This document shows, in pieces, positions 33,145-42,575 of a DNA stretch of 53,781 nt; positions within the stretch are counted from its first letter, which is position 1, and each line of letters begins with the position of its first letter. Below the pieces are notes generated by a model. It did no database searches. It was not told the DNA's origin and worked only from the letters and a program-made list of their open reading frames with translations. The DNA lies in the NCBI GenBank assembly GCA_021781735.1, contig JAJXWF010000003.1:1-53781 (forward strand). Reading direction: 5' to 3'. The position numbers and the translations under genes were made by a program. The DNA comes from Actinomycetes bacterium. GTDB lineage: Bacteria > Actinomycetota > Actinomycetes > Propionibacteriales > Propionibacteriaceae.

Positions 33145-35253
33145 TCATCCGCGTGGTGAGCGGGTGCGGGTCGGGTCCCTCCCAGCAGGAACACGTGCCC
33201 CGGGAAATGCGGGGCCGGGGGGTTGCCCGAGCATGTCGTGTGTGGTTCGGCTGAATCCCGGGGCAGATGCCCGGCGGGCCTGCACGCCCTGGGCGTCGTG
33301 AACGGCAGTCAGCTCGGTCTGGTGGGCCCTGTTGTAGGCGGCGTTCCCGGGTGAAGGTGGGTCGGCTGGCAGAGCCTCCCCCGCTGCTTCCCCCCGCCCA
33401 ACTCCGGACTTGCCAGCCTCCGAGATGGTGCTGTCGAGAGCTGCGCTGGCGTAAGCGTTCAGGATCGGCTGCTCGGGGCGGGGGCTGCGTGCGGTGATCC
33501 GGTCGATCTGGGCCCGGTAGGCGTTCACGGTGTCCGGATCGTCCATGGCGAGGCGACCGCGGTCGCGGTCGATAAGGTCGTCGATCACGGTTTCTCCGGC
33601 GCTGGGCCAGGTGTCTTCGGCAGCGAGGACGCGGCGGAGTTGGTCGGGGTCTCGTTGCCAGATTTCGGCGGGGTCTGATCCGGGCAGGTGGACACCGCGG
33701 ACGTCGACGCCACGGTCGGTGAGGGCCCAGAAGTCTTTGGCCGTGGCGTGGCGGCCAGCGGGGTCGTTGTCGAGGGCTTCCCACACCCGTCCACCGCTGG
33801 ATGAGGCAAGGGCGTCGGCCTGGGTGCTGCTGAGCGCAGTCCCCAGGGGCGCGATGCCGGCCGCCCGTCCCTCGCCGGCGGCGGTAAGGGCGATCGCGTC
33901 GAATGGTCCTTCGACCCGGTACAGGGACGCCCCAGACGGTGCCTCGTACAGTCCGAGCAGGTGGTCGCCCTTCTTGTAGACGAGGGTTTCACCCGTGTTG
34001 AGGTACCGGGGCGCGTTCGGTGCCCCGGACAGGTCGCGGCCGACGAATCCGACGATGGCTCCCGTGGTGTCGCGGATGCCGATCATCGCGCGATCACGGA
34101 AGACGTCGATGAGGGTGCCGCGGGACGACTGGCGTCCGAGGCCGGCGGCGACGAGCTCGGCGTCCGTGGTGGTCTGGGTCCGGCGGAGGTGGTCGCGCAG
34201 GCCGGTCCACCCGGCGGGTGCGTACCCGAGTTGCCATTGCCCACTGGCCACCACGGCGGTGCCGAGTCGTTCCTCGAGGTAGGTGCGGCCCTTGCTGCCA
34301 GGCGCGGACTGCTGGGTGAACCAGTCGGCGGCGGCCGCGTTGAGGGCGAGGATCCGTTCGCGGCTCGGCTGCGCATCGGCCAAGCTGACGGTGCCGGCGG
34401 CCGGGGTGGGGATGGTGGCGGGGTCGTCGTAGGCGGTCCAGTAGCGCAACAGCTTGTCCTGCCAGTCCAACTGGTTCCAGGCCGCCGTGGCGTCGTGCTC
34501 GCTCAGACCGGGGTTGTCGGCGGCGAAGCCAGCCTGAGCGGCCGTCCACGCGTGTTCCCGGTGGTGCCGTTCCTCGGCGGTGGGTGCCTTGGATGGGGAG
34601 ACTCCCCGTTCCGTCGCCGGGGCGGTGGTCACGGTGCGCGCCTGGGGGGTGTCGTACTGCTTCCAGTACAGGTCGGTCTTGTCCGACATGGGCAGGGCGT
34701 CCCAGCCGGCGCGGGTATCGGTGCCGGCGGGTTGCTGGCCGGCCCAGGTGGCCTGCGTGATCCGCCAGGTCCGGCGTCGGTGTTCGGCCTCCTCGGGGGT
34801 GGTCGCCTTGGTGGGTGAGACTCCCCGGTCCGGGTTGGCGCGGTACGCGGGCAGCATCACCTGCCGGGTCTCCTTTTCGGCTGCGGCGCGGGCCTGAGTC
34901 TCACGATGAGCATCGTCGAGGTTCGCGGCAGCGTCACTTAGCATGGCGGCCGACATCTGCTCGGCCCGGGTAGGAGCCGACGGCGTGGAGTCACCAGGGC
35001 GGCCTGTAGGAGGGGGCGGGAGGGGGTGTGAGGACCCACCCGTGGGCGCATTCTCCGGGAGCCTGTCAGCGGCGTCCCGGGATGTGCCAGCTTGTCGCAG
35101 GGCGTCCTCCCGCAGGGACGCCGCGCGGGTCCGGTCCCTGTCGGCAGCGGTGCGGGCGGCGCGTTCGGCGATCTGCGCGGCGGTCGTGATGCCGGCGCGC
35201 AGGGTCTGGTCGACGTGTCCGAGCATCTCGAACTCTTCGTGCGGGTGACTCAT
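33145..35253 (-). CDS. DnaG-type primase-like protein of the conjugative element
   Basis: A 702-residue protein with a DnaG-type catalytic core in the middle: LEERLG at about 326, the core segment VFRDRAMIGIRDTTGAIVGF (384-403) with RYLNTGETLVYKKGDHLLGL, and a TOPRIM fold with Glu449 (YRVEGPFDAI) and DxD at 495-497 (EALDNDPAG). No zinc-binding N-terminal domain is present. Instead residues 142-201 and 215-277 form a tandem repeat, each starting RGVSP-KA-T and ending YW--YD. Such primases may prime the transferred strand in the recipient. The ATG at 35253 overlaps the upstream gene by ATGA. The C-terminal 150 residues show no known domain. It is the last gene of the transfer block. Confidence 0.82.
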   Translation of the reverse strand: MSHPHEEFEMLGHVDQTLRAGITTAAQIAERAARTAADRDRTRAASLREDALRQAGTSRDAADRLPENAPTGGSSHPLPPPPTGRPGDSTPSAPTRAEQMSAAMLSDAAANLDDAHRETQARAAAEKETRQVMLPAYRANPDRGVSPTKATTPEEAEHRRRTWRITQATWAGQQPAGTDTRAGWDALPMSDKTDLYWKQYDTPQARTVTTAPATERGVSPSKAPTAEERHHREHAWTAAQAGFAADNPGLSEHDATAAWNQLDWQDKLLRYWTAYDDPATIPTPAAGTVSLADAQPSRERILALNAAAADWFTQQSAPGSKGRTYLEERLGTAVVASGQWQLGYAPAGWTGLRDHLRRTQTTTDAELVAAGLGRQSSRGTLIDVFRDRAMIGIRDTTGAIVGFVGRDLSGAPNAPRYLNTGETLVYKKGDHLLGLYEAPSGASLYRVEGPFDAIALTAAGEGRAAGIAPLGTALSSTQADALASSSGGRVWEALDNDPAGRHATAKDFWALTDRGVDVRGVHLPGSDPAEIWQRDPDQLRRVLAAEDTWPSAGETVIDDLIDRDRGRLAMDDPDTVNAYRAQIDRITARSPRPEQPILNAYASAALDSTISEAGKSGVGRGEAAGEALPADPPSPGNAAYNRAHQTELTAVHDAQGVQARRASAPGFSRTTHDMLGQPPGPAFPGARVPAGRDPTRTRSPRG

Positions 35254-36314
35254 GCCGAGGCTCCTTTCTGGTGGCGGATCCGCTGGGGTTTGACCTCGGC
35301 GTCCGGGTCGACGCAGAACAGTCCGTCGGGGGCTGGTGCGCTGGCCCAGGTGCCGATGAGCTGGTGGGCCGGTGGTTCGCCGGGCCTGGTCGAGCATCGG
35401 TTGAACGTGCCGGTCTCGTCGGTGAGGGCTCGCATGTGTGGGTCGATGTGGTCGCGCCACAGCGCGGACAGCGCGGGCGCGGGTTGCAGTCGGAGCACCT
35501 CGAAGGCCTCCCACAGCGCTTCCAGCCGGGTGATCGCCTCGGCGTGCCGCCACCAGTAGGTGCACCAGTGGGTGGTGCTGGTCATCTGGTGGCGCCAGTT
35601 GGGCAGCAGGTATTCCTCGACGAACGCGTCGAGGCTGGCGAAGTACGGCGCCCGCGGCGACTCTGGCCCGCTCGCGGATGCCACGGCTCTCCGGATCGCC
35701 GCGGCGTGTTCCCGGCGGGCGTCGGTCAGGGCGGCGCGGGCGTCGTCGAGCGCGCGGGACGCACCGCCGACCGCCACCTCCGCTGCGATCACCGTGACGG
35801 CCGGTGATGCATGGTGTGCCCGAGCGGCGTCGAGGTCCTGCTCCGCGGCGCTCAGCCGTGACTCTGCGTCCGCGGAGCGTTCCTGCGCGTCCAGGAGCTT
35901 GTCGCGGGCGGACGCCGAGGACCGCTTGGCCTTGTCCGCCCGCAGTGTGGCCGTGATCAGCCGGGATTCGACGCCGTCGTGCTGCTGCAGGTGGGCGAGG
36001 ATTGCCTCCGCCGCCTCGAGCGCCCCGTCGGCGTCCGCGACGCGTCGCTGCGCGGTGACCACCCGGCTTGCAGCGGTGTGCGCCTGGTCGCGGGCCAGCT
36101 CGACGCGCTGTTCCGCGCTGATCGCTCGGGGGCTGACCGGTGGAGTGGTCTCGGTGAGCTCAGCCAGGAGCGCTTCTGCCACCCGCAGGGTGCCCTCGCA
36201 TCTGAGGACGGTGGTGTCCGCCTCCCGGACCCGGGCGATGGCATCGGCCACGTCCGGGTCGATCGGGCCGGTGGGGGCGGCGCCCAGGGATACGACGTTG
36301 TTGGGCCTTCTCAT
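35250..36314 (-). CDS. Coiled-coil protein with a DUF4913-type C-terminal domain
   Basis: A 354-residue product. Residues about 25-235 are Ala/Glu/Arg-rich and predicted to be a long coiled coil with heptad-like runs. Residues about 245-335 resemble the DUF4913 domain of actinobacterial plasmids and conjugative elements: EEYLLPNWRHQM, TYWWRHAEAITRLEALWEAF and LWRDHIDPHM. The function of the domain is unknown. The ATG at 36314 overlaps the stop of the coupling-protein gene (ATGA), and the gene is in turn coupled to the primase-like gene, so it belongs to the transfer operon. Confidence 0.78.
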   Translation of the reverse strand: MRRPNNVVSLGAAPTGPIDPDVADAIARVREADTTVLRCEGTLRVAEALLAELTETTPPVSPRAISAEQRVELARDQAHTAASRVVTAQRRVADADGALEAAEAILAHLQQHDGVESRLITATLRADKAKRSSASARDKLLDAQERSADAESRLSAAEQDLDAARAHHASPAVTVIAAEVAVGGASRALDDARAALTDARREHAAAIRRAVASASGPESPRAPYFASLDAFVEEYLLPNWRHQMTSTTHWCTYWWRHAEAITRLEALWEAFEVLRLQPAPALSALWRDHIDPHMRALTDETGTFNRCSTRPGEPPAHQLIGTWASAPAPDGLFCVDPDAEVKPQRIRHQKGASA

Positions 36315-38044
36315 AGTGCTGCTCCTGTCTCCGCCCCGAGGCGGCTGTAGTGCTCCTGGGACGCGTCGACCTTCCACGCCCAGGGCTGCTGGGTGTAGTC
36401 GACGGTTTCGATGAGGATCGGCCGGGCACCGCTGGCGAACAGCACCGCCCGGCCGCGCGGCAGGGCCCGCAGGTCGGCCTCGCTGAAGATGCGTTCCTCG
36501 CGGACGTCCACGCTCGAGGAGTGGTGGCCCTTGCTGCCGGTCGAGTGCGACCGGTGCCGGGTCTGCCGGTCACCGATCAGCAACGCGAGGTCGTGCAAGT
36601 CGTCGGCGTCGTTGAGGCCCCGCCCGCAAGCCAGGATGTTGGTGGCGCCGGTCATCTTCCGGAAGCCCAGCTGGTCCCACACCTCGCGGCCCTGGGACGC
36701 CGACTGCAGGATCGTGACCAGGATCATCCCCTGGCCCCCGGCGTGGGAGTACAGGGAGGGGAGTTCCGGCCAGCGACACACGTTCGCGGCCTCGTCCAGG
36801 ACGAACAGGATCGGCGTGGGACAGCGTCCCCCGCTGTGCTGGGCCAGGTGCTCGCCGGCCGCCTGCACCGCGGCGACCAGGGCGCCGGTGATCGCGCGGG
36901 CCGACCCGGCGCCCTCCTTGGACACCAGGAACAGGGTGTCGGTGGAGCCGACGAAGGCGGCGGGGTCGAACTAGGGTCGGGTGTCCTGGGCTCCCTGCCG
37001 GGTGATCCAGCGCACGTAGCGCGGGTCACGCAGGAACCCGAAGAAGCTGGCGGCGGTGCCCACGATGCCGTCGCGTTGCTCGGGGGCCAGTTGCCAGATC
37101 TTGTCCAGGTCCTTGGCCATCATGAGGTAGCCGGCACCGCGCAGGTACTCGCGGGGGTCCGGGACACCGGGTGCGGGTTCGCGGCCGGTCAGCCAGTCCG
37201 CCAGCCGGGTGAGGTCCTCACCGCCGGACGCCGCGGCCATCAGCAGGTTGGCGGCGTAGCGCCGGCCCTCCGGATCGAAGTACGGGTCGAGGCTGCCGAC
37301 GGTCTCGCTCGTCCGGCTCGCCGCCCACAGGGCCACCAGCTTCTCGGCCCGCTCGACGGTGGTCACGTAGCTCAACGGGTTCCACCACCACGACGCGGGC
37401 TCCCCCACGATGTCCTGCGGGTCGTTGACCCACACCGTCCCCCTCTCGGAGCGGGGCCCGCGGCACCAGTCGTGGGTGTCGCGCTTGTTCGACGTGGTGA
37501 CCACCGGGCCGCCGTGCTCGACGATCTGCCGGACGGCGACGTGGCGGGTCTTGCCGGCGCGGGTGCCCATGATCCACACCTGGGACCACTCGTAGGTGGC
37601 GTACAGCTCCACCCGCTGCGCGACCGCCCGGCCCAGGCCGATCCCGATGCCCGCCCGTTGGGCGCCGAGCCGCGCGGTGTCCCGGCCGACGGCGTCCGCG
37701 GTCATCTCGCGCACGTCGCGCGCCGACGACATGCTGCGCGCCAACGGGTCGGTCCACTCCCGCCGCCGGCGTGCCCGCACGAGCGCGACGCCGATGGCGG
37801 CCGTCGGCACCGCCACGACGCTGAGCAGCGCGACCAGGGCCACGGTCGCGCCGGCGGACCAGCGGGCCCCGGCGGGACGCACGAGCCACCGGACCGGGCC
37901 GCCCTCTCCGTGACCGGTGATCGCCGCGGCCAGGTAGACGAGCCCGCCCCCGAGGATCGCGACCACCATCACCCCGAGCACCGCCAACACCAGCGCCGCA
38001 TCGTCGCCCGGTGAGGCCTGCTTGTTGGGCCGAAGGTCGCTCAT
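36311..38044 (-). pseudogene. Type IV coupling protein (TraG/VirD4-like), split by an in-frame amber codon
   Basis: The coupling protein is the membrane ATPase that brings the relaxase-DNA complex to the secretion channel. The gene encodes two N-terminal membrane segments (about 16-42 and 66-89) and the nucleotide-binding loop MGTRAGKT at 159-166, then a helical domain to Pro357. There TAG (36971-36973) stops translation. The same frame continues for another 219 residues (FDPAAFVGSTDTLFLVSKEG, then Walker B LFVLDEAANVCRWPELPS and LVTILQSASQGREVW) to a normal C-terminus. There is no frame change, so a single base change (for example CAG to TAG) explains it. The C-terminal part has no good ribosome site of its own. 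Unless the codon is suppressed, transfer should fail. Confidence 0.88.
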
Positions 38045-38271
38045 CGCTCGGCCCTCCGCCGGGCCCGGTGGACGCCGGCCAGCGCCGCCGCCACCCACAC
38101 CGATGCCACCGTCGCGGCGCCGAGGGCCAGCGATGCCCAATCGGCACGGCGCAGCCCACCGGTGACCAGTGCGCGTTGGACGCCGTACCCGCAGGTGAAC
38201 AGGGCAACGGCGAAGATCAACAGTCCCACCAGCGGAGCGACCCGCCCCCACCGGCGGCGCAGGCGGCGCAT
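38041..38271 (-). CDS. Small membrane protein of the transfer operon
   Basis: A 76-residue product with a strongly basic N-terminus (MRRLRRRWGRV) and two hydrophobic segments (VAPLVGLLIFAVALFTCGYG and LALGAATVASVWVAAALAGV), ending in RARRRAER. Its start abuts the stop of the VirB4-like gene and its stop overlaps the coupling-protein start as ATGA. No family recognised; a small inner-membrane partner of the coupling protein is plausible from position only. Confidence 0.7.
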   Translation of the reverse strand: MRRLRRRWGRVAPLVGLLIFAVALFTCGYGVQRALVTGGLRRADWASLALGAATVASVWVAAALAGVHRARRRAER

Positions 38272-39833
38272 CAGGCGTCCCCGCCGACGGGCCGGGTCCG
38301 GTTCAGGGACTCGATCGTGTCGCGCCAGTTCACGTTGGTGTCGTGGACGTCGATCTCCAGCTGGGACAGCAGCACCGAGAACGGCGTCCCGATCTGCTGG
38401 CCGACCTTGAGCATGAACTTGCCGCGCCCCGGCGGCGGGTCGCTGGTGCCGGTGTCCGGGTTGGTCTCCCCCGGCGGCGACCACGCCTCGAGCTGCTTCT
38501 GCTCCTGCTCGGTGATCGCGAACACCTGGCGCAGGTTGCCCATCTCCTTGGGGGCCAGGCCGCCCATGAAGACCATCTCGCTGCGGGACACGAACCCGAA
38601 CGCCTTCTCGGTGGCCTCGGCGGTGGTGAGCTTGAGGTCGTCCATCGTGTGGGTGCACAGGATCTGCGCCAGGTTGAGGGTGCGGTTCAACCGGGTGATC
38701 TCGTCGACCCGGTAGACCATGAAATCGGCCGCCTTGAGCGAGCGCCACAACTCATCCATCACCATGAGGTAGCTGCGCCGGGGTGCGACGCCAGCTTCGG
38801 CGGCGAACTTGGCCGCCGCGACCGCCCCGCTGCCGATGCTCCACATGACCAGCTGCAGGCCGGCCTGCAACCGGGTGTCCTGCTCGTCGACCCAGGACAG
38901 GTCCACGCACAGGGGCCGGTGCATCTCGATCGTCACCGACGTGTGGTGGGCGAAGATGTCGCCGAATTCGCCGTTCCCGGCCAGGCTGGTGAGGGCGTCG
39001 ATGACGCCCTCGAGCCGGTCGAAGTACCGGTCCGGATCGCCGCGGTCGTGCACCACCTGGGTCAACGCGTCGGGACGTTCCAGCACCACGTCCAGCAGAT
39101 CGGGCAGCACCGGCGTCTCGTCTGGATGCCGGGACTCCCACAGCTGGAGCGCCTGCGACAGGGCGTTACGTTCGTGGGCCCTGAGTTGGCGGACGAGGGC
39201 CAGCTCGCACAGCCCGTACAGCACGTTGAGGCGGCGGGCGTCGATGTCGGCCTCGGCCGCGCCGCGCAGCTGCTCGGGCAGCGTGGCCAGCAACGGCCAC
39301 AGCGGGCCGCGGTCCAGCGGGTTCACGTAGGCCGCACCGCGCTGGGGCCGGATCACCTGACCGTCCAGCCCGCGGATCAGCGGTGCGTACTCGCCCTTGA
39401 CGTCGGACAGCACCATCGGGATCAGGCCCTTCACCGCGAGCATGATGAGGATCCGGCACACCAGGCTCGACTTGCCCAATCCGGGGCGACCCAGCACGAA
39501 CGCGCTCGGGTTGTTGATCAGCCCGGCCGCGAACCACGACACCGGATCGGCGCACACCACGCCCCGCTGGTGCAGGTGCGGCCCCAGGGGTGCGCCGGTC
39601 ATCGGCAGGCTGGCCCCCGCCGAGAACGGGTACAGGCCCGCCACCTGGACCGACGGGCCACGCCACTCCGGTGCGGCGTCCACGATCGGCGTCCGGCCAC
39701 CACCGGGCATCTCCCACCCCCGCCAGGCCGGCTCGGTCGGGCCCAGCTTGGGGGCCTTGCGCCGCTTCGGGTGGCCACTGGCGGCCTCGGCGTGCGTGGG
39801 ACGCCGCCTGCTCCGCCACAGATCGAGCGCCAT
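38271..39833 (-). CDS. VirB4/TraC-like secretion ATPase
   Basis: A 520-residue ATPase that powers the type IV secretion channel. Walker A is FVLGRPGLGKSSLV (about 113-126), Walker B YLMVMDELWRSL at about 355-366, and between them PMVLSDVKGEYAPLIRGLDG and the RLNRTLNLAQILCTHTMDDL motif of the VirB4/TraC and AAA_10 group. It lacks the large N-terminal domain of proteobacterial VirB4; that part is probably supplied by the SCO6880-like protein encoded just before, as in other actinobacterial elements. The ATG at 39833 overlaps the upstream stop (TGATG). Confidence 0.88.
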   Translation of the reverse strand: MALDLWRSRRRPTHAEAASGHPKRRKAPKLGPTEPAWRGWEMPGGGRTPIVDAAPEWRGPSVQVAGLYPFSAGASLPMTGAPLGPHLHQRGVVCADPVSWFAAGLINNPSAFVLGRPGLGKSSLVCRILIMLAVKGLIPMVLSDVKGEYAPLIRGLDGQVIRPQRGAAYVNPLDRGPLWPLLATLPEQLRGAAEADIDARRLNVLYGLCELALVRQLRAHERNALSQALQLWESRHPDETPVLPDLLDVVLERPDALTQVVHDRGDPDRYFDRLEGVIDALTSLAGNGEFGDIFAHHTSVTIEMHRPLCVDLSWVDEQDTRLQAGLQLVMWSIGSGAVAAAKFAAEAGVAPRRSYLMVMDELWRSLKAADFMVYRVDEITRLNRTLNLAQILCTHTMDDLKLTTAEATEKAFGFVSRSEMVFMGGLAPKEMGNLRQVFAITEQEQKQLEAWSPPGETNPDTGTSDPPPGRGKFMLKVGQQIGTPFSVLLSQLEIDVHDTNVNWRDTIESLNRTRPVGGDA

Positions 39834-41383
39834 CACCACTCCTTGCTCTTCGCGGGCTTCGCCCCGGTGTCGGGGCCGTGGATGATCGTCTGCGCCACCA
39901 GCCCGAGCGGCAGGCCGACCAGGAACGCCATGTCCTGGGACCCTGCGGGGACGCGGATCGCGAGCCGGGCCTTGGCCGCGAGCGCGCCCTTGATCGCGCG
40001 GGTCGCCCGCCGCAGCGCCGCCTCGTCGTCGCAGGTCGCCGTGATGACCAGGCCGACCCGGACGAGCGGGGCGCCCTTTGCCTCCTGCACGGCGGTTCGC
40101 TGCGCCGACTCCAGTTCGACCCTGGCCAGGGCGCTGGTGCGGCCCTGGTTCGCCTTGAACAACGCCTTGGTGACATCCCGCTCGGCCGCCGTCGCCGACA
40201 TCTCCGGGGTCTCCGGGCGGTACAGCAGGGTCACCCGCTTGCGGGAACAGTCCTTGTGCGGCTCCAGCAGCCCCTGCAGCGTGGTCGCGTAGAAGCTGCC
40301 GCGGGGTGGGGTGCGCATCTGCCAGGTCCGCGAGTACGAGCTCTCGTGCCGGTAGGTCGTCGGCGTCAGCTCGTGGTAGATCGGACCCGCGTCGGCCCAG
40401 GTGAGGCCGGTGCCCTCGCCGCTGAGGTTCGCCTCCTCCACATCCACGGCCACGCTGGGGTCGAAGGCCACCCGGGTCGCGTCGATGATCTGTTGTGCGG
40501 TGCAGGCCCGCACCCGGTTCCCGGCTCCGGTGTGGGCGATGGACGCGATCCACGCCGGCAGCAGATCGCCGATCTGATCGGCCATCTCCTCACGGCCGCG
40601 CAGCACGGCTCGTCCGTCCTCGTCGGCGTCCACCCGCGCCGACAAGCTCAGGGTCACCCGACAGGTCAGCGTCGGGGACCCCATCCGATACATCCGCCGG
40701 ACGTCGGCCTCCACTGCCGAGGCGAACGCCGGCACCTGGTCGTCCCCCAACCGGCCGCGGTCCATCGCCCGCTCCAGTCGCCGGCCCGAGTCCGGGACGG
40801 TCTCCACCGTCACCGCCGCCCCGACGATCTCCGGGACGGTGTTCAGCGATCCCAGCCAGGCCGCCCAGTGGGCCACCAGGTCGTTCTGCTGCGGCTGGTC
40901 GACCCCCGCGAATCCGGACGGGCCCGCCTGCAGCACCACCGCGTACAGGTTCGCGTGCGGCCAGTGCAGCAGCCCGTACTCGCGTCCCTGGCCGTCGACA
41001 TGGCTCGACAGTTCGGTCGCCGCCGCCGCCCCCGGCAGCCGGCACGCACCGTCGGGGGTCGCGCCGACCAGCCCCTGGCGCAGCACCGTCTCCCCCCGCT
41101 TGCGCGCCGTGGTGTACCGGCGGCGGCGGAACAGCATCTCGTAGCGGCCGTATCCGTCCCTGGTGGGGATCGCGGTCGGGATCACCAGTGCGACCGCGAT
41201 CACGGCCCAGCCGATCGCCGCCCACAGGTTCACGAACGCCGTCGCCATGAAGATCAGGGCGGCCAGGACCAGGAACGCGCTCGCTCCGGCTGGCAGCGCG
41301 AACAAGCCCGGCAGCTTCGGCTCCCGCAGGTTCCCGAACTGGGCCGGCTCCTCGGCCGGCCTCGGCTGTGCTGGTGCGCTCAT
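39833..41383 (-). CDS. SCO6880-like conjugation protein
   Basis: A 516-residue protein with two adjacent hydrophobic segments near the N-terminus (residues about 28-68, LPAGASAFLVLAALIFMATA and the following stretch), then a large soluble part including GYGRYEMLFRRRRYTTARKR and the late RVGLVITATCDDEAALRRAT. The layout is that of SCO6880-type proteins found beside VirB4-like ATPases in actinobacterial plasmids and integrative elements, probably acting as their membrane-bound partner. Its start is 28 bases after the TrbL-like gene. Function beyond that is unknown. Confidence 0.75.
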   Translation of the reverse strand: MSAPAQPRPAEEPAQFGNLREPKLPGLFALPAGASAFLVLAALIFMATAFVNLWAAIGWAVIAVALVIPTAIPTRDGYGRYEMLFRRRRYTTARKRGETVLRQGLVGATPDGACRLPGAAAATELSSHVDGQGREYGLLHWPHANLYAVVLQAGPSGFAGVDQPQQNDLVAHWAAWLGSLNTVPEIVGAAVTVETVPDSGRRLERAMDRGRLGDDQVPAFASAVEADVRRMYRMGSPTLTCRVTLSLSARVDADEDGRAVLRGREEMADQIGDLLPAWIASIAHTGAGNRVRACTAQQIIDATRVAFDPSVAVDVEEANLSGEGTGLTWADAGPIYHELTPTTYRHESSYSRTWQMRTPPRGSFYATTLQGLLEPHKDCSRKRVTLLYRPETPEMSATAAERDVTKALFKANQGRTSALARVELESAQRTAVQEAKGAPLVRVGLVITATCDDEAALRRATRAIKGALAAKARLAIRVPAGSQDMAFLVGLPLGLVAQTIIHGPDTGAKPAKSKEW

Positions 41384-41411
41384 CTGCGATCAGGTCCCTT
41401 CCTGCTGTCCG

Positions 41412-42575
41412 TCATGCCGCGGTGTCGTCCGCGCCGCTCGCCGCCGTTGAGGATCCCTGCTGCACCATCCCGGCCACCGCGGGCACCGACGACGACCCGC
41501 CTCCGGGCGACGCAGCCCCGGCCCCGTCGGCGGGCGCCGCCATCCCGGCGCCGGCCGCGGATCCGCCCACCGCCGCGGATCCACCTGCTCCCCCGGACGC
41601 CGCCGCTCCCCCACCGGCGGCCGACCAGCCACCGGTGGCCACCAGGGCCGCGCCGGCGGCGACCACTCCCACCGCGGCCGCGCCGGACGCCGCGCTCGAG
41701 CTGCCCATGGCCGCCATCGGTGCCAGGAATTTGATGAACGCCGGCAGAGCGAGGGCGGCCATCACCATCACGGTCAGCCCCCACAGCGCGTTGCGCACGT
41801 CGTTGCCGGCCGGGCCCATCATCGACAGGCCCACCGCGTAGATCACCGCAGCCACCGGCTTGTACAGGACGAACCCGAGAATCAGCAGGCCCAGTCGCCG
41901 CAACCGCAGCCACCCCTCGTCACTGGCCGACGCCGCGGCGGTGGGGCCGACGAACACCATCAGCACGATCAGCGCGGCGGCCCTCAGGTTCATGAACACG
42001 CACTGCACCAGCGCACCGAGCAGGCACAGCAGATACACGAGGAACCACATGCCCTGCTGGGAGGTCGGACTGCCGCCGGCCAGTCCCACGGTGATCAGCG
42101 TCTCCATGCCCTGGCTCGGCTGGCTGCTGCCGGACGCCTGGCGGATGATCCACGGGGAGAACGCGTCACCGGCCAGGATCAGCACCTGGGTGATGGCCAC
42201 GAACGCGACCGGTGCCCCCGACACCGCCACCAGCTGGCGCACCAGCCCGCCGGCGTCCCGGATCGAGGTGCGGAAGGCCACCCGCGTCAGCTGCACGGCG
42301 AACGACACCGCGGCGATCGCACCGGTGATCGGGGCCAGCCACAGGTTCATATCCCCGATCACCGTGACCGGGGTCCAGGAGTTCCCCGAACCCGTCGCCA
42401 CCGTCGGCGAGGGGGTGGCCAGCCAGAACGTCGACAGGAACTTGACCATCGCGATCACCCCCGCCCCGAGCGCGCTCACCAGGGAGTCGAACGCGCTGCC
42501 AGCCGCCGCCTTCGCCAGGCAACTCAGATCGGTGAACCCGCACAAGGGGATCAGGAGCAACGGGGACGCGCTCAT
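41412..42575 (-). CDS. TrbL/VirB6-like channel protein
   Basis: A 387-residue polytopic membrane protein. It has at least six hydrophobic segments between residues about 75 and 300 (for example LWLAPITGAIAAVSFAVQL, GMWFLVYLLCLLGALVQCVF, ALIVLMVFVGPTAAASAS, RLGLLILGFVLYKPVAAVIY) and a long Gly/Ala/Ser-rich tail, the pattern of TrbL/VirB6 proteins, which form the inner-membrane part of the DNA channel. The ATG at 42575 overlaps the stop of the upstream gene as ATGA; the open frame upstream of it is not conserved. Confidence 0.8.
   Translation of the reverse strand: MSASPLLLIPLCGFTDLSCLAKAAAGSAFDSLVSALGAGVIAMVKFLSTFWLATPSPTVATGSGNSWTPVTVIGDMNLWLAPITGAIAAVSFAVQLTRVAFRTSIRDAGGLVRQLVAVSGAPVAFVAITQVLILAGDAFSPWIIRQASGSSQPSQGMETLITVGLAGGSPTSQQGMWFLVYLLCLLGALVQCVFMNLRAAALIVLMVFVGPTAAASASDEGWLRLRRLGLLILGFVLYKPVAAVIYAVGLSMMGPAGNDVRNALWGLTVMVMAALALPAFIKFLAPMAAMGSSSAASGAAAVGVVAAGAALVATGGWSAAGGGAAASGGAGGSAAVGGSAAGAGMAAPADGAGAASPGGGSSSVPAVAGMVQQGSSTAASGADDTAA

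Noticed and set aside
36350-38014. A 554-codon plus-strand frame
   Set aside because: Antisense shadow of the coupling-protein gene, whose membrane segments and Walker motifs are on the minus strand.
38343-40292. A 649-codon plus-strand frame and the longer overlapping frames at 39590-41734
   Set aside because: Shadows of the VirB4-like and SCO6880-like genes caused by high GC in third positions.
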